Shown here piece after piece: positions 9,111 to 18,671 of a stretch of DNA of 64,000 nucleotides. A program made the translations under genes and the position numbers. The notes beneath the pieces are model-generated. The model was not told where the DNA came from. It saw only the letters and a list, made by a program, of their open reading frames with translations, and made no database searches. This stretch comes from Pseudidiomarina taiwanensis (GTDB lineage Bacteria > Pseudomonadota > Gammaproteobacteria > Enterobacterales > Alteromonadaceae): NCBI RefSeq assembly GCF_003987435.1, contig NZ_PIQG01000001.1, positions 310,001 to 374,000 of the forward strand. The letters run 5' to 3'. The number at the start of each line of letters is the position of its first letter. Position 1 is the first letter of the stretch.

Positions 9111-11644
9111 AGCTAAAAAAGTTCCCACTGGCGACGGTATACGTCGCCATGTTAAGTGCTGGGCTTGCAGGGTGTAGCCCAGCGGTTGAAGAGACCGAGA
9201 CGGTTACTGCGGACTCCGCGCAAAATGAGATTTGGCCGCAACTGAAGTTACCGGTTGCCACTGACCCAGCGCTCGAGCAACGCATCGACGACATGCTCGG
9301 TCGCATGACCCTAAAGCAAAAAATTGCTCAAGTTATTCAGCCAGAAATTCGCGATATCACCGTTGAAGATATGCGCAAATATGGCTTTGGTTCGTATCTG
9401 AACGGTGGCGGTGCGTTCCCAAATAACGATAAATATGCCACTCCTGATGATTGGGTGGCGCTTGCCGATGCCATGTATCAGGCGTCCGTTGATGACTCGT
9501 TAGATGGGATTGCGATTCCAACCATGTGGGGAACTGACGCGGTGCATGGTCACAATAATGTGATTGGGGCGACGATTTTCCCGCACAATATTGGTTTAGG
9601 TGCTGCCAATAACCCTGATTTAATCCGTTCTATTGCCCGCGCGACGGCGAAAGAAGTCATGGCCACGGGCATTGACTGGATTTTTGCGCCGACCGTTGCA
9701 GTGGCCCGCGATGATCGTTGGGGCCGTACTTATGAGAGTTACTCTGAAGATCCGCAAATTGTGAAAAATTATGCGGCATCCATTGTTGCCGGTTTGCAAG
9801 GCACGCCGGGCGCTGAGTTTCTTGGCGATTATGGCGTCATCAGTACCGTCAAACATTTTGTCGGCGACGGTGGCACTACCAATGGTACCGACCAAGGCAA
9901 TACTGAAGTTTCAGAGCAAGAATTATTTGATATCCACGCACAGGGCTACGTCGGTGGTCTTGAAGCAGGTGCGCAAACCGTGATGGCAAGTTTCAATAGC
10001 TGGAATGGCCAAAAAATTCACGGTGATGCTTATCTGCTCAATGATGTCCTCAAAGGCAAAATGGGCTTTGACGGCTTTGTTGTGGGCGATTGGAATGGTC
10101 ATGGTCAGATCCCAGGTTGCACCAACGATAATTGTGCGCAAGCCATGAACGCGGGTCTTGATGTGTATATGGTCCCGACTCAAGCATGGAAGCCATTATT
10201 TTATAACCTCGTTGAGCAAGTCGAGCAGGGCATTATCCCGATGAGCCGACTTGATGACGCGGTACGCCGTGTTTTACGGGTGAAATTACGCGCCGGTTTA
10301 TTCGATAAGCCGAGTCCAGCTGCGCGCGAACTATCAGGCGACCGTAGCCTGATTGGTGCGGCCGAGCATCGTGAAATTGCGCGTGATGCGGTACGACAAT
10401 CTTTGGTTTTATTGAAAAACTCAGGGCAATTACTGCCACTTGAGCCGCAGTCACGGATTTTGGTCGCAGGCCCAGCAGCGGATAACATTGGCCAACAATC
10501 GGGTGGCTGGACCATCAGCTGGCAGGGGACAGGCAATACCAACGAGGACTTCCCAGGCGGAACCTCGATTTATGTGGGTATTAAAGCTCAAGTCGAAGCC
10601 GCCGGTGGTGTTGCAGAGCTTAATGTCGCCGGTGAGTTTGAGCAAAAACCAGATGTCGCGATTGTCGTCTTCGGCGAGCAACCTTATGCTGAAGGCAATG
10701 GTGATTTAGATAACCTAGATTACCAGCGTGGTAACGCGACTGATTTAGCTTTATTGCAAAAGCTTAAAGCGCAAGGCATCCCGGTGGTCAGTATCTTCAT
10801 TAGCGGGCGTCCGCTGTGGGTCAACCCAGAGTTGAATGCCTCTGATGCATTTGTGGCGGCCTGGTTACCTGGCTCAGAAGGGGCCGGTGTTGCGGATGTG
10901 ATTCTGCGCAATGCAGAAGGTGAGATCCAACATGACTTTGTCGGGCGTTTGCCGTTCTCATGGCCAGCCACGCCGGATCAAGCTGTCCTTAACTTTGACC
11001 AAGCCGATTATGCACCACTGCTAAGTTATGGTTTTGGCTTAAGTTATGGCGAGCCAAGCACCTTGGCCGATGACTTGCCTGAACAATTTGCTGGTGCGAC
11101 AGCAGTCGAAGAGGTGGTTATCTTTGAACGCGCGCCGCAAGCGCCATGGTTACTTGAATTAACCAGTGCCGGTAACCGACAAGCAGTCGCTAGCAGTATT
11201 CAAGAGAACGGTGCAATTCGCACCCGTACCTTTGATGATCAAGTACAAGAAGATGCACGGCGCTTTGAGTTCAGTGGTGAGGCGGTAGCAAGCTTTAGCT
11301 TTACCACGCCATTCCCACGCGACTTACGTGCCTTCACAGAGCAACCTAGCGCGCTCTCAGTGACCTTAATGCGGCATGGTGAGGTACCAGCAGAGGTTTA
11401 CTTAACTCAGTACTGTGGTGACAACTGTGGGCTGCGTGAAAATATTGCGGCGCAATTGGCTAGCTTGCCTGCCGATGAATGGCAAACGGTGCAGTTCCCG
11501 ATCAGCTGCTTAACTGACGCAGGTCTTGATTTGCAGCAGGTTGGGGTAGTGTTTGGGATTGAGACCGACGCGGCATTCGCGCTTAGTATCAACGACATTC
11601 GTATCCAAACCGTCACAGAAAGCCAAGCATGCCCGTTTAACTAA
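9107..11644 (+). CDS. GH3 beta-glucosidase/exo-glucanase lipoprotein (ExoP-like) with C-terminal accessory domain
   Basis: An 845-aa exported lipoprotein: hydrophobic signal, lipobox LAGC with Cys23. The GH3 (alpha/beta)8 domain follows from about residue 45, with the catalytic nucleophile Asp328 in VVGDWN and the substrate-binding KHFVGDGGT loop. An (alpha/beta)6 sandwich domain extends to about residue 655. The last 160 residues form an ExoP-type beta-sandwich whose end ([10 protein letters not shown] then DAGLD) resembles the repeats of the GH16 protein. The enzyme should trim laminarin or mixed beta-glucan oligosaccharides to glucose in the periplasm or at the outer membrane. It is coupled to the sugar importer upstream and ends at a strong terminator. 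Confidence 0.93.
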   Translation: MKLKKFPLATVYVAMLSAGLAGCSPAVEETETVTADSAQNEIWPQLKLPVATDPALEQRIDDMLGRMTLKQKIAQVIQPEIRDITVEDMRKYGFGSYLNGGGAFPNNDKYATPDDWVALADAMYQASVDDSLDGIAIPTMWGTDAVHGHNNVIGATIFPHNIGLGAANNPDLIRSIARATAKEVMATGIDWIFAPTVAVARDDRWGRTYESYSEDPQIVKNYAASIVAGLQGTPGAEFLGDYGVISTVKHFVGDGGTTNGTDQGNTEVSEQELFDIHAQGYVGGLEAGAQTVMASFNSWNGQKIHGDAYLLNDVLKGKMGFDGFVVGDWNGHGQIPGCTNDNCAQAMNAGLDVYMVPTQAWKPLFYNLVEQVEQGIIPMSRLDDAVRRVLRVKLRAGLFDKPSPAARELSGDRSLIGAAEHREIARDAVRQSLVLLKNSGQLLPLEPQSRILVAGPAADNIGQQSGGWTISWQGTGNTNEDFPGGTSIYVGIKAQVEAAGGVAELNVAGEFEQKPDVAIVVFGEQPYAEGNGDLDNLDYQRGNATDLALLQKLKAQGIPVVSIFISGRPLWVNPELNASDAFVAAWLPGSEGAGVADVILRNAEGEIQHDFVGRLPFSWPATPDQAVLNFDQADYAPLLSYGFGLSYGEPSTLADDLPEQFAGATAVEEVVIFERAPQAPWLLELTSAGNRQAVASSIQENGAIRTRTFDDQVQEDARRFEFSGEAVASFSFTTPFPRDLRAFTEQPSALSVTLMRHGEVPAEVYLTQYCGDNCGLRENIAAQLASLPADEWQTVQFPISCLTDAGLDLQQVGVVFGIETDAAFALSINDIRIQTVTESQACPFN

Positions 11645-11660
11645 ACGGGCTCTAGCAATA

Positions 11661-11690
11661 AAAAAGCCACTCATTCGAGTGGCTTTTTTT
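11661..11690. terminator. Bidirectional rho-independent terminator
   Basis: A-tract, GCCACTC / GAGTGGC hairpin with an ATTC loop, then seven T. It lies between the convergent GH3 and TonB-receptor genes and can serve both. Confidence 0.9.
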
Positions 11691-11709
11691 ATACCAGCAC
11701 GGCTATCGC

Positions 11710-14709
11710 TTAGAAGCGATAGCGCGCCCCGAGAGAGTAACGTGGACCGTATTGACGAGCGAATAAGAACTGCTCTTCAAAACGACCGTAGCCTTGCTCT
11801 GTTTCGTTATTGAGGTTGATCCCCTCAAAGAACACGGTGAAGTTCTCATCGATGTCGTAGTTAATGCTCATGTCCCACTGGCCATAAGGTTTGGCAAACT
11901 GTGGTGGAGCATCAGCAGAGCCTTGCGACTGACCAACGCCGATCAGGTAGCTATCACGCCAAGCGTAAGTGACTTTTACTGACAAACCATCTTTCTCATA
12001 GAAAGCTTGGAAGTTCGCTGAATCACTCAAGCCGGTAAGAGGCGCTTGCTGCACTAGGCTATTCACATCGAATTCAACATCACCGCTAACGAAGGTTGCG
12101 TTGGCACCTAAACCGAAACCGGTTTCACCAAATAGGTGTTGTGCAGCAATTTCGTAACCATCAACACTCTTGCTGTCGGTGTTGGTTGGCTGGCTGATGC
12201 TCCATACGATGAGTGGATCATCTGCGGCCGGCTCAATCACACCGTCAGCATTACCGTGACCATTTGCCAGCATTTGCTCGAAGATAGCGGTGCTGGTTGC
12301 CTGCTCACCACGTGCTTCGATGTCAGCAATGGCTTGGTTATAACGCGGACCGTTGAAGATATCGCGCAAGCCATCAATGGTGACTTCAGTGATGGTGGTT
12401 TGGATAAAGTTATCCACATCTTTGCGGAAGTAACCGACTGCTGCGTAGCTGCCAGGAGCGTAGTAGTACTCAAGGCTTAAGTCGATGTTGGTCGACTCAA
12501 ATGGCAACAAGTTGGTATTCCCTTGACTACCGACGCGCGCGCCTGGACGCGGGCTACCGCTCAGGCTACGACCACCTGCAAGGGCACCGAGTGGGGCACG
12601 AGAGATGGTTTTACCGGTCGAGAAACGTGCAACGACGTCTTCGGTGAGGTCGATACGGAAGTCAAGCATCGGCAGCAATACACTATGGTTACCGGTCAGG
12701 GTCAGGAAGCTCGACTCTGCTTGCGGCTCATATTGCATAATCCACTCTGATGCACTCACCCAGTTCACTTGACGCTCAACCCGTTGACGCACGGTACTGG
12801 TGACATCAGTGCGCTCGTAACGCAAACCTGCGTTTAATTGAGCAGGGAAGCGACCGATATCAAATTCCCATTCTGATTGAACGAAAATCGCATCAGTGAC
12901 TTCTTCTACGTAGCTTTCGCTATCGATACCATCGAAGAACGGGTCGACAGCGTACACATCACTGCCCATTAAATCTTCGGTCAAGTACGCTAATTGCCGC
13001 GCCACCGCTTCGTCAAAGTCGTAGCTGTAGTAATACGGGCTTGCTAAAGCACTACCGCCACCAACGAATTGATCGAGGAAGTCGCCCGTTGGGTTAAAGG
13101 TGAACATGCCATCTGGGAAGATCTCGGTGAAGCTTGGGTTAAAGCCAGGGCCGCCACGCAAGCCACTCCAGGCATTATAACCACCCACGTCTTGGTCGGT
13201 CCGGCTAAAGCCAGCAGTAACTTTCACCAGTGGGATGTCAAAGGTGTTCGAGTTGTACCATTCGCTGCGGAATTGGTATTGCTTGATGTTTGACTCACCT
13301 GGTGAGCGAATAAACTGACTGAAGTTCGAGTCAATTTCGCTTGGGTCAAGCACGGTTGTGCCATTGGCCCAAAGTACGCTCGCCTGCGGGATTTCGCCAG
13401 TGCGATAGTCATAGAACTTGGTTAATAACTGATCTGAGCCCAAGATAACCTGGCCCCATGCGCCAAGACCTGGGTCAGCGCCGTTGTCAGTTTTGTTGCT
13501 TGAATCATGAACGTCGAACCAAAGGCTTAAGTCGTCGTTGACATCATAAGTGATGTTCAAACCGAGTGACTTAGCCTTCACTTCGGTGGTGTCACGGCTA
13601 ATGGTGAACGAGCCATCGTTACCTGAAATATCGGCATAGAGGGCGGTTCCATTGGCATCAAGCTCATAGGCATTGATGTTGCCACCGAATTCGTTCCAGA
13701 TACCCCAGCCAAGCCCTTCGCGACCAGTAATCGCACGACTTGCGGTGTAATCTGTGGTGATCATCAAATTATCGGTAGGCGCGAATTGCAAGGTAAGCTG
13801 ACCGTTGGTGCGCTCACGTTGGAAATTCTCGATACCGTAGTTCATATCTTTCGGGAAGAAGTGATTACCGATACGCTCGCCGTCTTCGCCAATTGGACGT
13901 GGGTCAATCACTTGACTCGGATCCAAGTCGGGTAGGGCAACGTTCGCTTGCCAACCTTGGATAAAGGCCTGCTGGTTTTGGAAATCACGACGTTGTTGTG
14001 ACACAGTCACCGCAACCCCGAACCGGTCATCAGCGAAGGTATTGGCGTAAACCGCTGATACTTCTGGAGTGAAGTCATCGCCTTCGACATTCGAGGTGTC
14101 GTGAATGGCTTTACCCATAATCGAGAAGCGCTGACCTGATTGTGATAATGGACGCATGGTGACGATATTCACCGTTGCACCCAAACCACCACTTGGCATC
14201 TCTGCACGAGCTGATTTGTAAACTTCAAGTGCACTTACGCCTTCAGATGAGAGGTTCTCGAGGTTGTACGAACGGGTATAACCTGTACCTGGCATTTGCC
14301 GATTATTCAGCGTAACCAAGTTAAATTCAGGACCAAAACCACGCACAGTGATTTGACTTCCTTCACCGTTAGCACGGCTCACCGAGACACCGGTGATCCG
14401 TTGCAACGATTCCGCCAAGTTGGTATCTGGGAATTTACCCATTTCTTCGGCCGAAACCGAGTCGACGATACCGCGACTTGAACGTTTGAAGTCAGAGCTC
14501 CGCGCTAAACTGCCGCGGATCCCTTTAACCGTGATGATTTCAACATTTTCAGTTGCTTCAGTTGTTTCTTCTGATGCGCTTTGTGCGACCACTTCTTCAG
14601 TTTGTGGAGAAGTGTCCTGTGCGTATAGCGGCATCATGAACCCAGTAGCGAGCACGACAGATACGGCAGCTGCCACAGGGGTTTTGTTAAACATGATTGG
14701 TTTTATCAT
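11710..14709 (-). CDS. TonB-dependent outer-membrane receptor for glucan oligosaccharides
   Basis: An outer-membrane beta-barrel importer of about 999 aa. A signal peptide ends near MPLYAQD, followed by an acidic linker, a possible TonB-box region, a plug domain (GIRGSLARSSDFKR, DSVSAEEMGKFPDTNLAESLQRI) and a barrel ending in the aromatic C-terminus ARYRF. The plug motif is that of the Caulobacter-type carbohydrate receptors. I chose ATG at 14709, preceded by GAGTGG; the longer frame starts at GTG 14721. The gene follows the GH16 lipoprotein by less than 30 bp and is co-transcribed, so laminari-oligosaccharides are the likely cargo. Confidence 0.92.
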   Translation of the reverse strand: MIKPIMFNKTPVAAAVSVVLATGFMMPLYAQDTSPQTEEVVAQSASEETTEATENVEIITVKGIRGSLARSSDFKRSSRGIVDSVSAEEMGKFPDTNLAESLQRITGVSVSRANGEGSQITVRGFGPEFNLVTLNNRQMPGTGYTRSYNLENLSSEGVSALEVYKSARAEMPSGGLGATVNIVTMRPLSQSGQRFSIMGKAIHDTSNVEGDDFTPEVSAVYANTFADDRFGVAVTVSQQRRDFQNQQAFIQGWQANVALPDLDPSQVIDPRPIGEDGERIGNHFFPKDMNYGIENFQRERTNGQLTLQFAPTDNLMITTDYTASRAITGREGLGWGIWNEFGGNINAYELDANGTALYADISGNDGSFTISRDTTEVKAKSLGLNITYDVNDDLSLWFDVHDSSNKTDNGADPGLGAWGQVILGSDQLLTKFYDYRTGEIPQASVLWANGTTVLDPSEIDSNFSQFIRSPGESNIKQYQFRSEWYNSNTFDIPLVKVTAGFSRTDQDVGGYNAWSGLRGGPGFNPSFTEIFPDGMFTFNPTGDFLDQFVGGGSALASPYYYSYDFDEAVARQLAYLTEDLMGSDVYAVDPFFDGIDSESYVEEVTDAIFVQSEWEFDIGRFPAQLNAGLRYERTDVTSTVRQRVERQVNWVSASEWIMQYEPQAESSFLTLTGNHSVLLPMLDFRIDLTEDVVARFSTGKTISRAPLGALAGGRSLSGSPRPGARVGSQGNTNLLPFESTNIDLSLEYYYAPGSYAAVGYFRKDVDNFIQTTITEVTIDGLRDIFNGPRYNQAIADIEARGEQATSTAIFEQMLANGHGNADGVIEPAADDPLIVWSISQPTNTDSKSVDGYEIAAQHLFGETGFGLGANATFVSGDVEFDVNSLVQQAPLTGLSDSANFQAFYEKDGLSVKVTYAWRDSYLIGVGQSQGSADAPPQFAKPYGQWDMSINYDIDENFTVFFEGINLNNETEQGYGRFEEQFLFARQYGPRYSLGARYRF

Positions 14710-14737
14710 TATTTTATCCACTCTGTTGTCGTACTGC

Positions 14738-17368
14738 TTAGAAGTTCGAAATGGTTACGTTATCAATTTGATATACCGAACCACCACCCGTGCCCCAAGT
14801 TGGGAACACCATGATGACATTAATATCACTGATATCGAGTCCGGCATCGAACAGATCTTGTAACGAGAAGGTATAGCGGGCCCATTCACCCGTTACTGGA
14901 GCGGTGCCAAAGTTGCCACTTGCTAGCGGCAGTTCGACTGCTGTCGCAGCACCTGTCGATTCGATTTTAAATAGCCACTGCGCATCAGGGTTCGTTGGCG
15001 CATTAACAACGCGCATATCGAAGCTCACCGCACCGTTAGCAAGTAACGGAGTGGCATCAAACGATACGCCTTCGTTCGCTAAGAAGCCCAATACGGTTTC
15101 TGGCCAGCCCAAAATTTCGAATTGCGCAACAGAGCCATAAGGTGCGCCCGCATCGACGATACTTGGAGTCGAACCTGCACAGCAATCCCATAAGCTCCAA
15201 TCGCTGTTAACAACATTTTGGAAGATGGTCAGATCGCTCGCACCGGCGCTTGGATCATAAATCCGTGCTTCATCGACGCGATAAACCGCACCTTCACCGG
15301 TTCCCCAAGCAGGGAAGATCATCACCACATCAATGGCAGATGGATCAAGGCCAAGGTCAACCAAGCTTTGCAAGCTAAAGGTATAGGTTTGCCACTCGCC
15401 CGTGACCGGAGCTTGATCTCCGTTACCGGTAGCTAAGTCAACTTCAACAGCAGTTGTGGCACCATCAGATTCAATCTTGAACTTCCAGACTGCATCAGGG
15501 TTCGCTGGTGCAGAAACGACTTTCATGTCGAACTGAACCACGCCATCAACCGCGATGCTTGAGGCATCAAATTGAATTCCGCTGCCTTCTGGCGGACGGA
15601 AGCCCATAACAGTTGGGGTTGCACCGATTGAGAACTCAGCCACAGTGCCACGCTCTTCATCGACAACTTCGGCAGGGGTGGTACCGCCACAGCAGTCCCA
15701 CATTGGCCAATCTGGGTTGCTCGCATCACCAAATAGTACCAGCTCAACTGCAGGTGATGAGATTTCAACGTTCGTGACTTGGTACTCAGCACCTTCACCG
15801 GTGCCCCAAGCAGGGAAGATCATCACCACGTCAATGCCTGACACATCAAGCCCTGCGTCAGAGAGAACTTGCAGTGGGAAAGTATAAGTCTGCCATTCAC
15901 CAACTACGGGTGAAACACCCTCATTACTCGAGGCTAACGGCAACTCAGCAAAGGTTGAGCCTTCGTTGCTTTCAATTTTGAATAACCAAGTTGAATCAGG
16001 ATTGATAGGGGCCGAAACCACTTTCATATCAAAGCTAACCGAACCTGTTTCAAGAATTGGTGAAGCATCAAATGGAGAAGGGGTTCCATTTGGATCCGTG
16101 ATAAAGACTTCACGTGAAATAAAGCCATTAACCGTTGGAGTGGCCCCAACACTGAATTGATACACCTGACCTTTTTCGACATCGTCAACTAACGCAGGAG
16201 TTGAACCACCACAGCAATCCCATGCTGGCCAGTTTGGATTTGGGGTACCAGCGAAAATCGTCAGATCTTGCGGGATACCGGTTGATGGAGGCGATGGGAT
16301 CGGAGCTTCACCGATGACCAAGGTTTCTTCATCTTTGTACCCGGCTCGAATGGTTTCACAGCCACGGCCGGTATTCGGGTTGGCCGCACACTCGTACACC
16401 CGCACGTAATCAATTTCAAAGGTTTGACCGTTTACAAAGGCATCCGCGTCAATCCCTAGGTTATTCACGTTTTCAGGCCATGAACCACCGACTGCAAGGT
16501 TCATAATCAAGTGAAAACGCTCATCAAATGGCTCAGGACCATATTTAACTTCAAGCTCACCGGTTTGCGCATCAAAGTACTCTGCAAACCAACCACGGTG
16601 GCGCAGACCAATCACTTCACCTTTGCTGTTTTGGCGAACAGTTGATTGCATTTGAGTTTGATACAGGTAGCCATCAACATACCAACGGAACTCGCCTTCT
16701 TGCCATTCAATGGTGTAAGTATGGAATCCGTCGGCTGGATTGGCGTCACCTGGAAGGGTGTAGGCTTTGCCTGAAGAAGAGTTATTCGGCGCATCACGGC
16801 CGTAGTGGAGGGTACCGTAAACTTTTGATTCGACATTGCCTTCACCGTCTACAGTTTTAAGGTTCACTGCTTCGACAATATCGATTTCACCTGATTTCGG
16901 CCAACCGCCATAGACTTCATCTGTTGGCATCATCCACACTGCAGGCCAAGTTCCTTGACCCTCTGGCATCTTGGCGCGAACTTCAATGCGACCATATTTA
17001 AAGTCGCCTTTCATTTTGCTGTTGATGCGCGCAGAGGTGTAGGGCTTTTCAGCACCTTCTTCTGCAGGTAGTGCGATAATTTTCAGGGTGTCATTCGAGA
17101 CCACAAGGTTATCACCGCTATCGGTGTAACATTGTTGCTCTTGGTTGCCACCGCCTAAACAGTTGACCTCGATGTTCCACTTACGTGAATCAAGTGAGGT
17201 ACCACTAAATTCATCGCTCCAAACCAGTTGCCAATCGGTTACTGGCTGGGTGGTATCGATGGAGGTGAAGTCAGAGTTGGTTTTGACATCGCCGCCACCG
17301 CCACAGGCGCTTAAGCCAAGGGCTATAAGCGAGGCTGTGAGAGCTTTTGTTGTTATATTTTTAGTCAT
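14738..17368 (-). CDS. GH16 endo-beta-1,3-glucanase (laminarinase) lipoprotein with three C-terminal repeats
   Basis: An 876-aa surface-type lipoprotein: lipobox LSAC, Cys22, then a glycine run. The GH16 jelly-roll spans about residues 45-330, with the catalytic motif GEIDIVEA (nucleophile E161, acid/base E166) and the W-P-A-V-W-M substrate-cleft residues typical of laminarinases. Three tandem domains of about 165 aa follow (about 368-539, 541-708 and 711-876). Each starts with W-x-x-WDCC-x-G-x-TP and ends with GEW..Y.F.L...GLD and a FP.WGTG motif; they look like carbohydrate-binding modules. The gene leads an operon with the TonB receptor and follows a LacI-type operator. Confidence 0.94.
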   Translation of the reverse strand: MTKNITTKALTASLIALGLSACGGGGDVKTNSDFTSIDTTQPVTDWQLVWSDEFSGTSLDSRKWNIEVNCLGGGNQEQQCYTDSGDNLVVSNDTLKIIALPAEEGAEKPYTSARINSKMKGDFKYGRIEVRAKMPEGQGTWPAVWMMPTDEVYGGWPKSGEIDIVEAVNLKTVDGEGNVESKVYGTLHYGRDAPNNSSSGKAYTLPGDANPADGFHTYTIEWQEGEFRWYVDGYLYQTQMQSTVRQNSKGEVIGLRHRGWFAEYFDAQTGELEVKYGPEPFDERFHLIMNLAVGGSWPENVNNLGIDADAFVNGQTFEIDYVRVYECAANPNTGRGCETIRAGYKDEETLVIGEAPIPSPPSTGIPQDLTIFAGTPNPNWPAWDCCGGSTPALVDDVEKGQVYQFSVGATPTVNGFISREVFITDPNGTPSPFDASPILETGSVSFDMKVVSAPINPDSTWLFKIESNEGSTFAELPLASSNEGVSPVVGEWQTYTFPLQVLSDAGLDVSGIDVVMIFPAWGTGEGAEYQVTNVEISSPAVELVLFGDASNPDWPMWDCCGGTTPAEVVDEERGTVAEFSIGATPTVMGFRPPEGSGIQFDASSIAVDGVVQFDMKVVSAPANPDAVWKFKIESDGATTAVEVDLATGNGDQAPVTGEWQTYTFSLQSLVDLGLDPSAIDVVMIFPAWGTGEGAVYRVDEARIYDPSAGASDLTIFQNVVNSDWSLWDCCAGSTPSIVDAGAPYGSVAQFEILGWPETVLGFLANEGVSFDATPLLANGAVSFDMRVVNAPTNPDAQWLFKIESTGAATAVELPLASGNFGTAPVTGEWARYTFSLQDLFDAGLDISDINVIMVFPTWGTGGGSVYQIDNVTISNF

Positions 17369-17435
17369 AGGTGCGTTCCTGATGTTGTTCCCGCATTCCG
17401 TTATGTACGCTTTTTACTAAAGCATAATGGTTGAA

Positions 17436-17449
17436 TGTAAGCGCTTTCA
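17436..17449. promoter_or_regulatory. LacI-family operator before GH16-TonB receptor operon
   Basis: Read on the minus strand the site is TGAAAGCGCTTACA, one mismatch from the palindrome at 7801-7816. It lies directly downstream of the -10 box of the GH16 promoter, as expected for a repressor site. Confidence 0.75.
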
Positions 17450-17450
17450 T

Positions 17451-17479
17451 AACATAGTGCAAGAATTTATAAGCGTCAA
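17451..17479 (-). promoter_or_regulatory. Sigma-70 promoter of the GH16-TonB receptor operon
   Basis: On the minus strand, TTGACG (17474-17479), a 17-bp spacer and TATGTT (17451-17456). The -35 box falls within an imperfect inverted repeat at 17471-17491. Confidence 0.6.
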
Positions 17480-17491
17480 TTATCAACGCTT
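17471..17491. repeat. Imperfect inverted repeat overlapping the GH16 -35 box
   Basis: Arms AAGCGTCAA and TCAACGCTT around ATTA-type centre bases; the outer six bases of each arm (AAGCGT/ACGCTT) pair perfectly. No T-run follows, so a terminator is unlikely; a regulator site is possible. Confidence 0.45.
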
Positions 17492-17502
17492 AAATTTCCG
17501 CC

Positions 17503-18564
17503 TTATGCGACATTACGTTGTTGATTTAATGAAGATTGTTTTTCTGAACTTGCGTTGATTTTCGCAAACCAAGCCAGCGTGGTATCAAGCATGCGGTGGC
17601 TAAAGGCCCATTCGTTGTCGTACCAAGCCATGAGTTTGATGAGATTGCCTTGCACGCGCGTTTGACGGAGGTCGACAATGCTGGAATGGCTATTGTGATT
17701 AAAGTCAATCGACACTAACGGCAGGCTGTTGGTGCTGAGAACTCCTTGCCATTGTGCTTGTGTGCTGGCATCGCTCAGTAATTGGTTTACCTCGGCGACA
17801 CTGGTGGGGTTGGCAAGGGTGACCGTTAAATCGACCAGAGACACGTTTTGCGTTGGTACTCGCACTGCCAAACCATCAAGGCGTCCGGCAAGCTCTGGAA
17901 TCACTAGGCCAACAGCAGCGGCAGCTCCGGTTTTGGTTGGAATCATTGAACCTGTTGCTGAGCGAGCACGATGCAAGTCGCTATGATAGCCATCAACCAG
18001 GTTCTGATCATTGGTAAAGGCATGAATCGTGGTCATCAGGCCGTGTTCAATTGGGTTCGCCTGATTTAAAACCTTAACAATCGGAGCGAGACAGTTGGTA
18101 GTGCACGAGGCATTGGAGATAATGCTCATGTCGGCAGTTAGCTGCTCGTGGTTTACACCATAAACAATCGTCGCATCTACATCTTTACCCGGCGCCGAAA
18201 TCACCACACGCTTGGCCCCTGCGTCAAGATGAGCTCTAGCCGTAGTGCGGCTGGTAAACAGACCGCTACATTCAAACACCACATCAATTTCAAGCTCGCG
18301 CCACGGCAGTTGGCTTGGATCGCGCTGTGAGATCCAGGCAATTGAATCACGATTAATGGTTAAACAATCTGCCTCAGCGCTGACCTCGCCAGCAAAAGTG
18401 CCGTGAGTTGAATCATATTTAAATAAATGAGCGTGGGCTTCACACTGGCCAAGATCATTAATGGCGACAACTTCGATGCTTTGGTTAAGCTCGCGCTGAT
18501 ATAAAGCCCGCAACACGTTTTTACCGATGCGGCCAAAACCATTGATAGCAACTCGAATGGACAT
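17503..18564 (-). CDS. gap: Glyceraldehyde-3-phosphate dehydrogenase (type I, HexR-associated)
   Basis: A 353-aa NAD-dependent GAPDH that oxidises glyceraldehyde 3-phosphate, the product of KDPG cleavage, to 1,3-bisphosphoglycerate. It has the Rossmann motif NGFGRIGKN at residues 8-16, the catalytic Cys154 in SNASCTTNCLAP, HAFTNDQ and the C-terminal WYDNEW. AIND at the end of beta-2 favours NAD. About 20 extra residues after the family end are polar and unexplained. A good GAGGAG Shine-Dalgarno precedes ATG 18564. The promoter region holds a HexR-type palindrome 30 bp before the start, so it is co-regulated with zwf-edd-eda. Confidence 0.93.
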   Translation of the reverse strand: MSIRVAINGFGRIGKNVLRALYQRELNQSIEVVAINDLGQCEAHAHLFKYDSTHGTFAGEVSAEADCLTINRDSIAWISQRDPSQLPWRELEIDVVFECSGLFTSRTTARAHLDAGAKRVVISAPGKDVDATIVYGVNHEQLTADMSIISNASCTTNCLAPIVKVLNQANPIEHGLMTTIHAFTNDQNLVDGYHSDLHRARSATGSMIPTKTGAAAAVGLVIPELAGRLDGLAVRVPTQNVSLVDLTVTLANPTSVAEVNQLLSDASTQAQWQGVLSTNSLPLVSIDFNHNSHSSIVDLRQTRVQGNLIKLMAWYDNEWAFSHRMLDTTLAWFAKINASSEKQSSLNQQRNVA

Positions 18565-18593
18565 AACAACTCCTCAAATACGTTTCTCTTTAG

Positions 18594-18608
18594 TGTAGTA
18601 AAATTACA
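18594..18608. promoter_or_regulatory. HexR-type operator upstream of gap
   Basis: The 15-mer TGTAGTAAAATTACA, an imperfect palindrome identical to the site before zwf and, in the opposite orientation, to the one before hexR. It matches the known HexR type (TGTAATNNNATTACA). Confidence 0.85.
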
Positions 18609-18656
18609 CTTATGCTAGAAAAATAACAGGAATTGTGGGGTTATCAAGTGTTTTAG

Positions 18657-18671
18657 TGTAATTTAATTACT
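18657..18671. promoter_or_regulatory. Degenerate HexR-type site over the hexR stop codon
   Basis: TGTAATTTAATTACT lies over the hexR stop, with its centre 63 bp from the gap operator centre, close to six helical turns. It fits the HexR consensus except for the last base. Function is inferred from position and similarity only. Confidence 0.5.
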
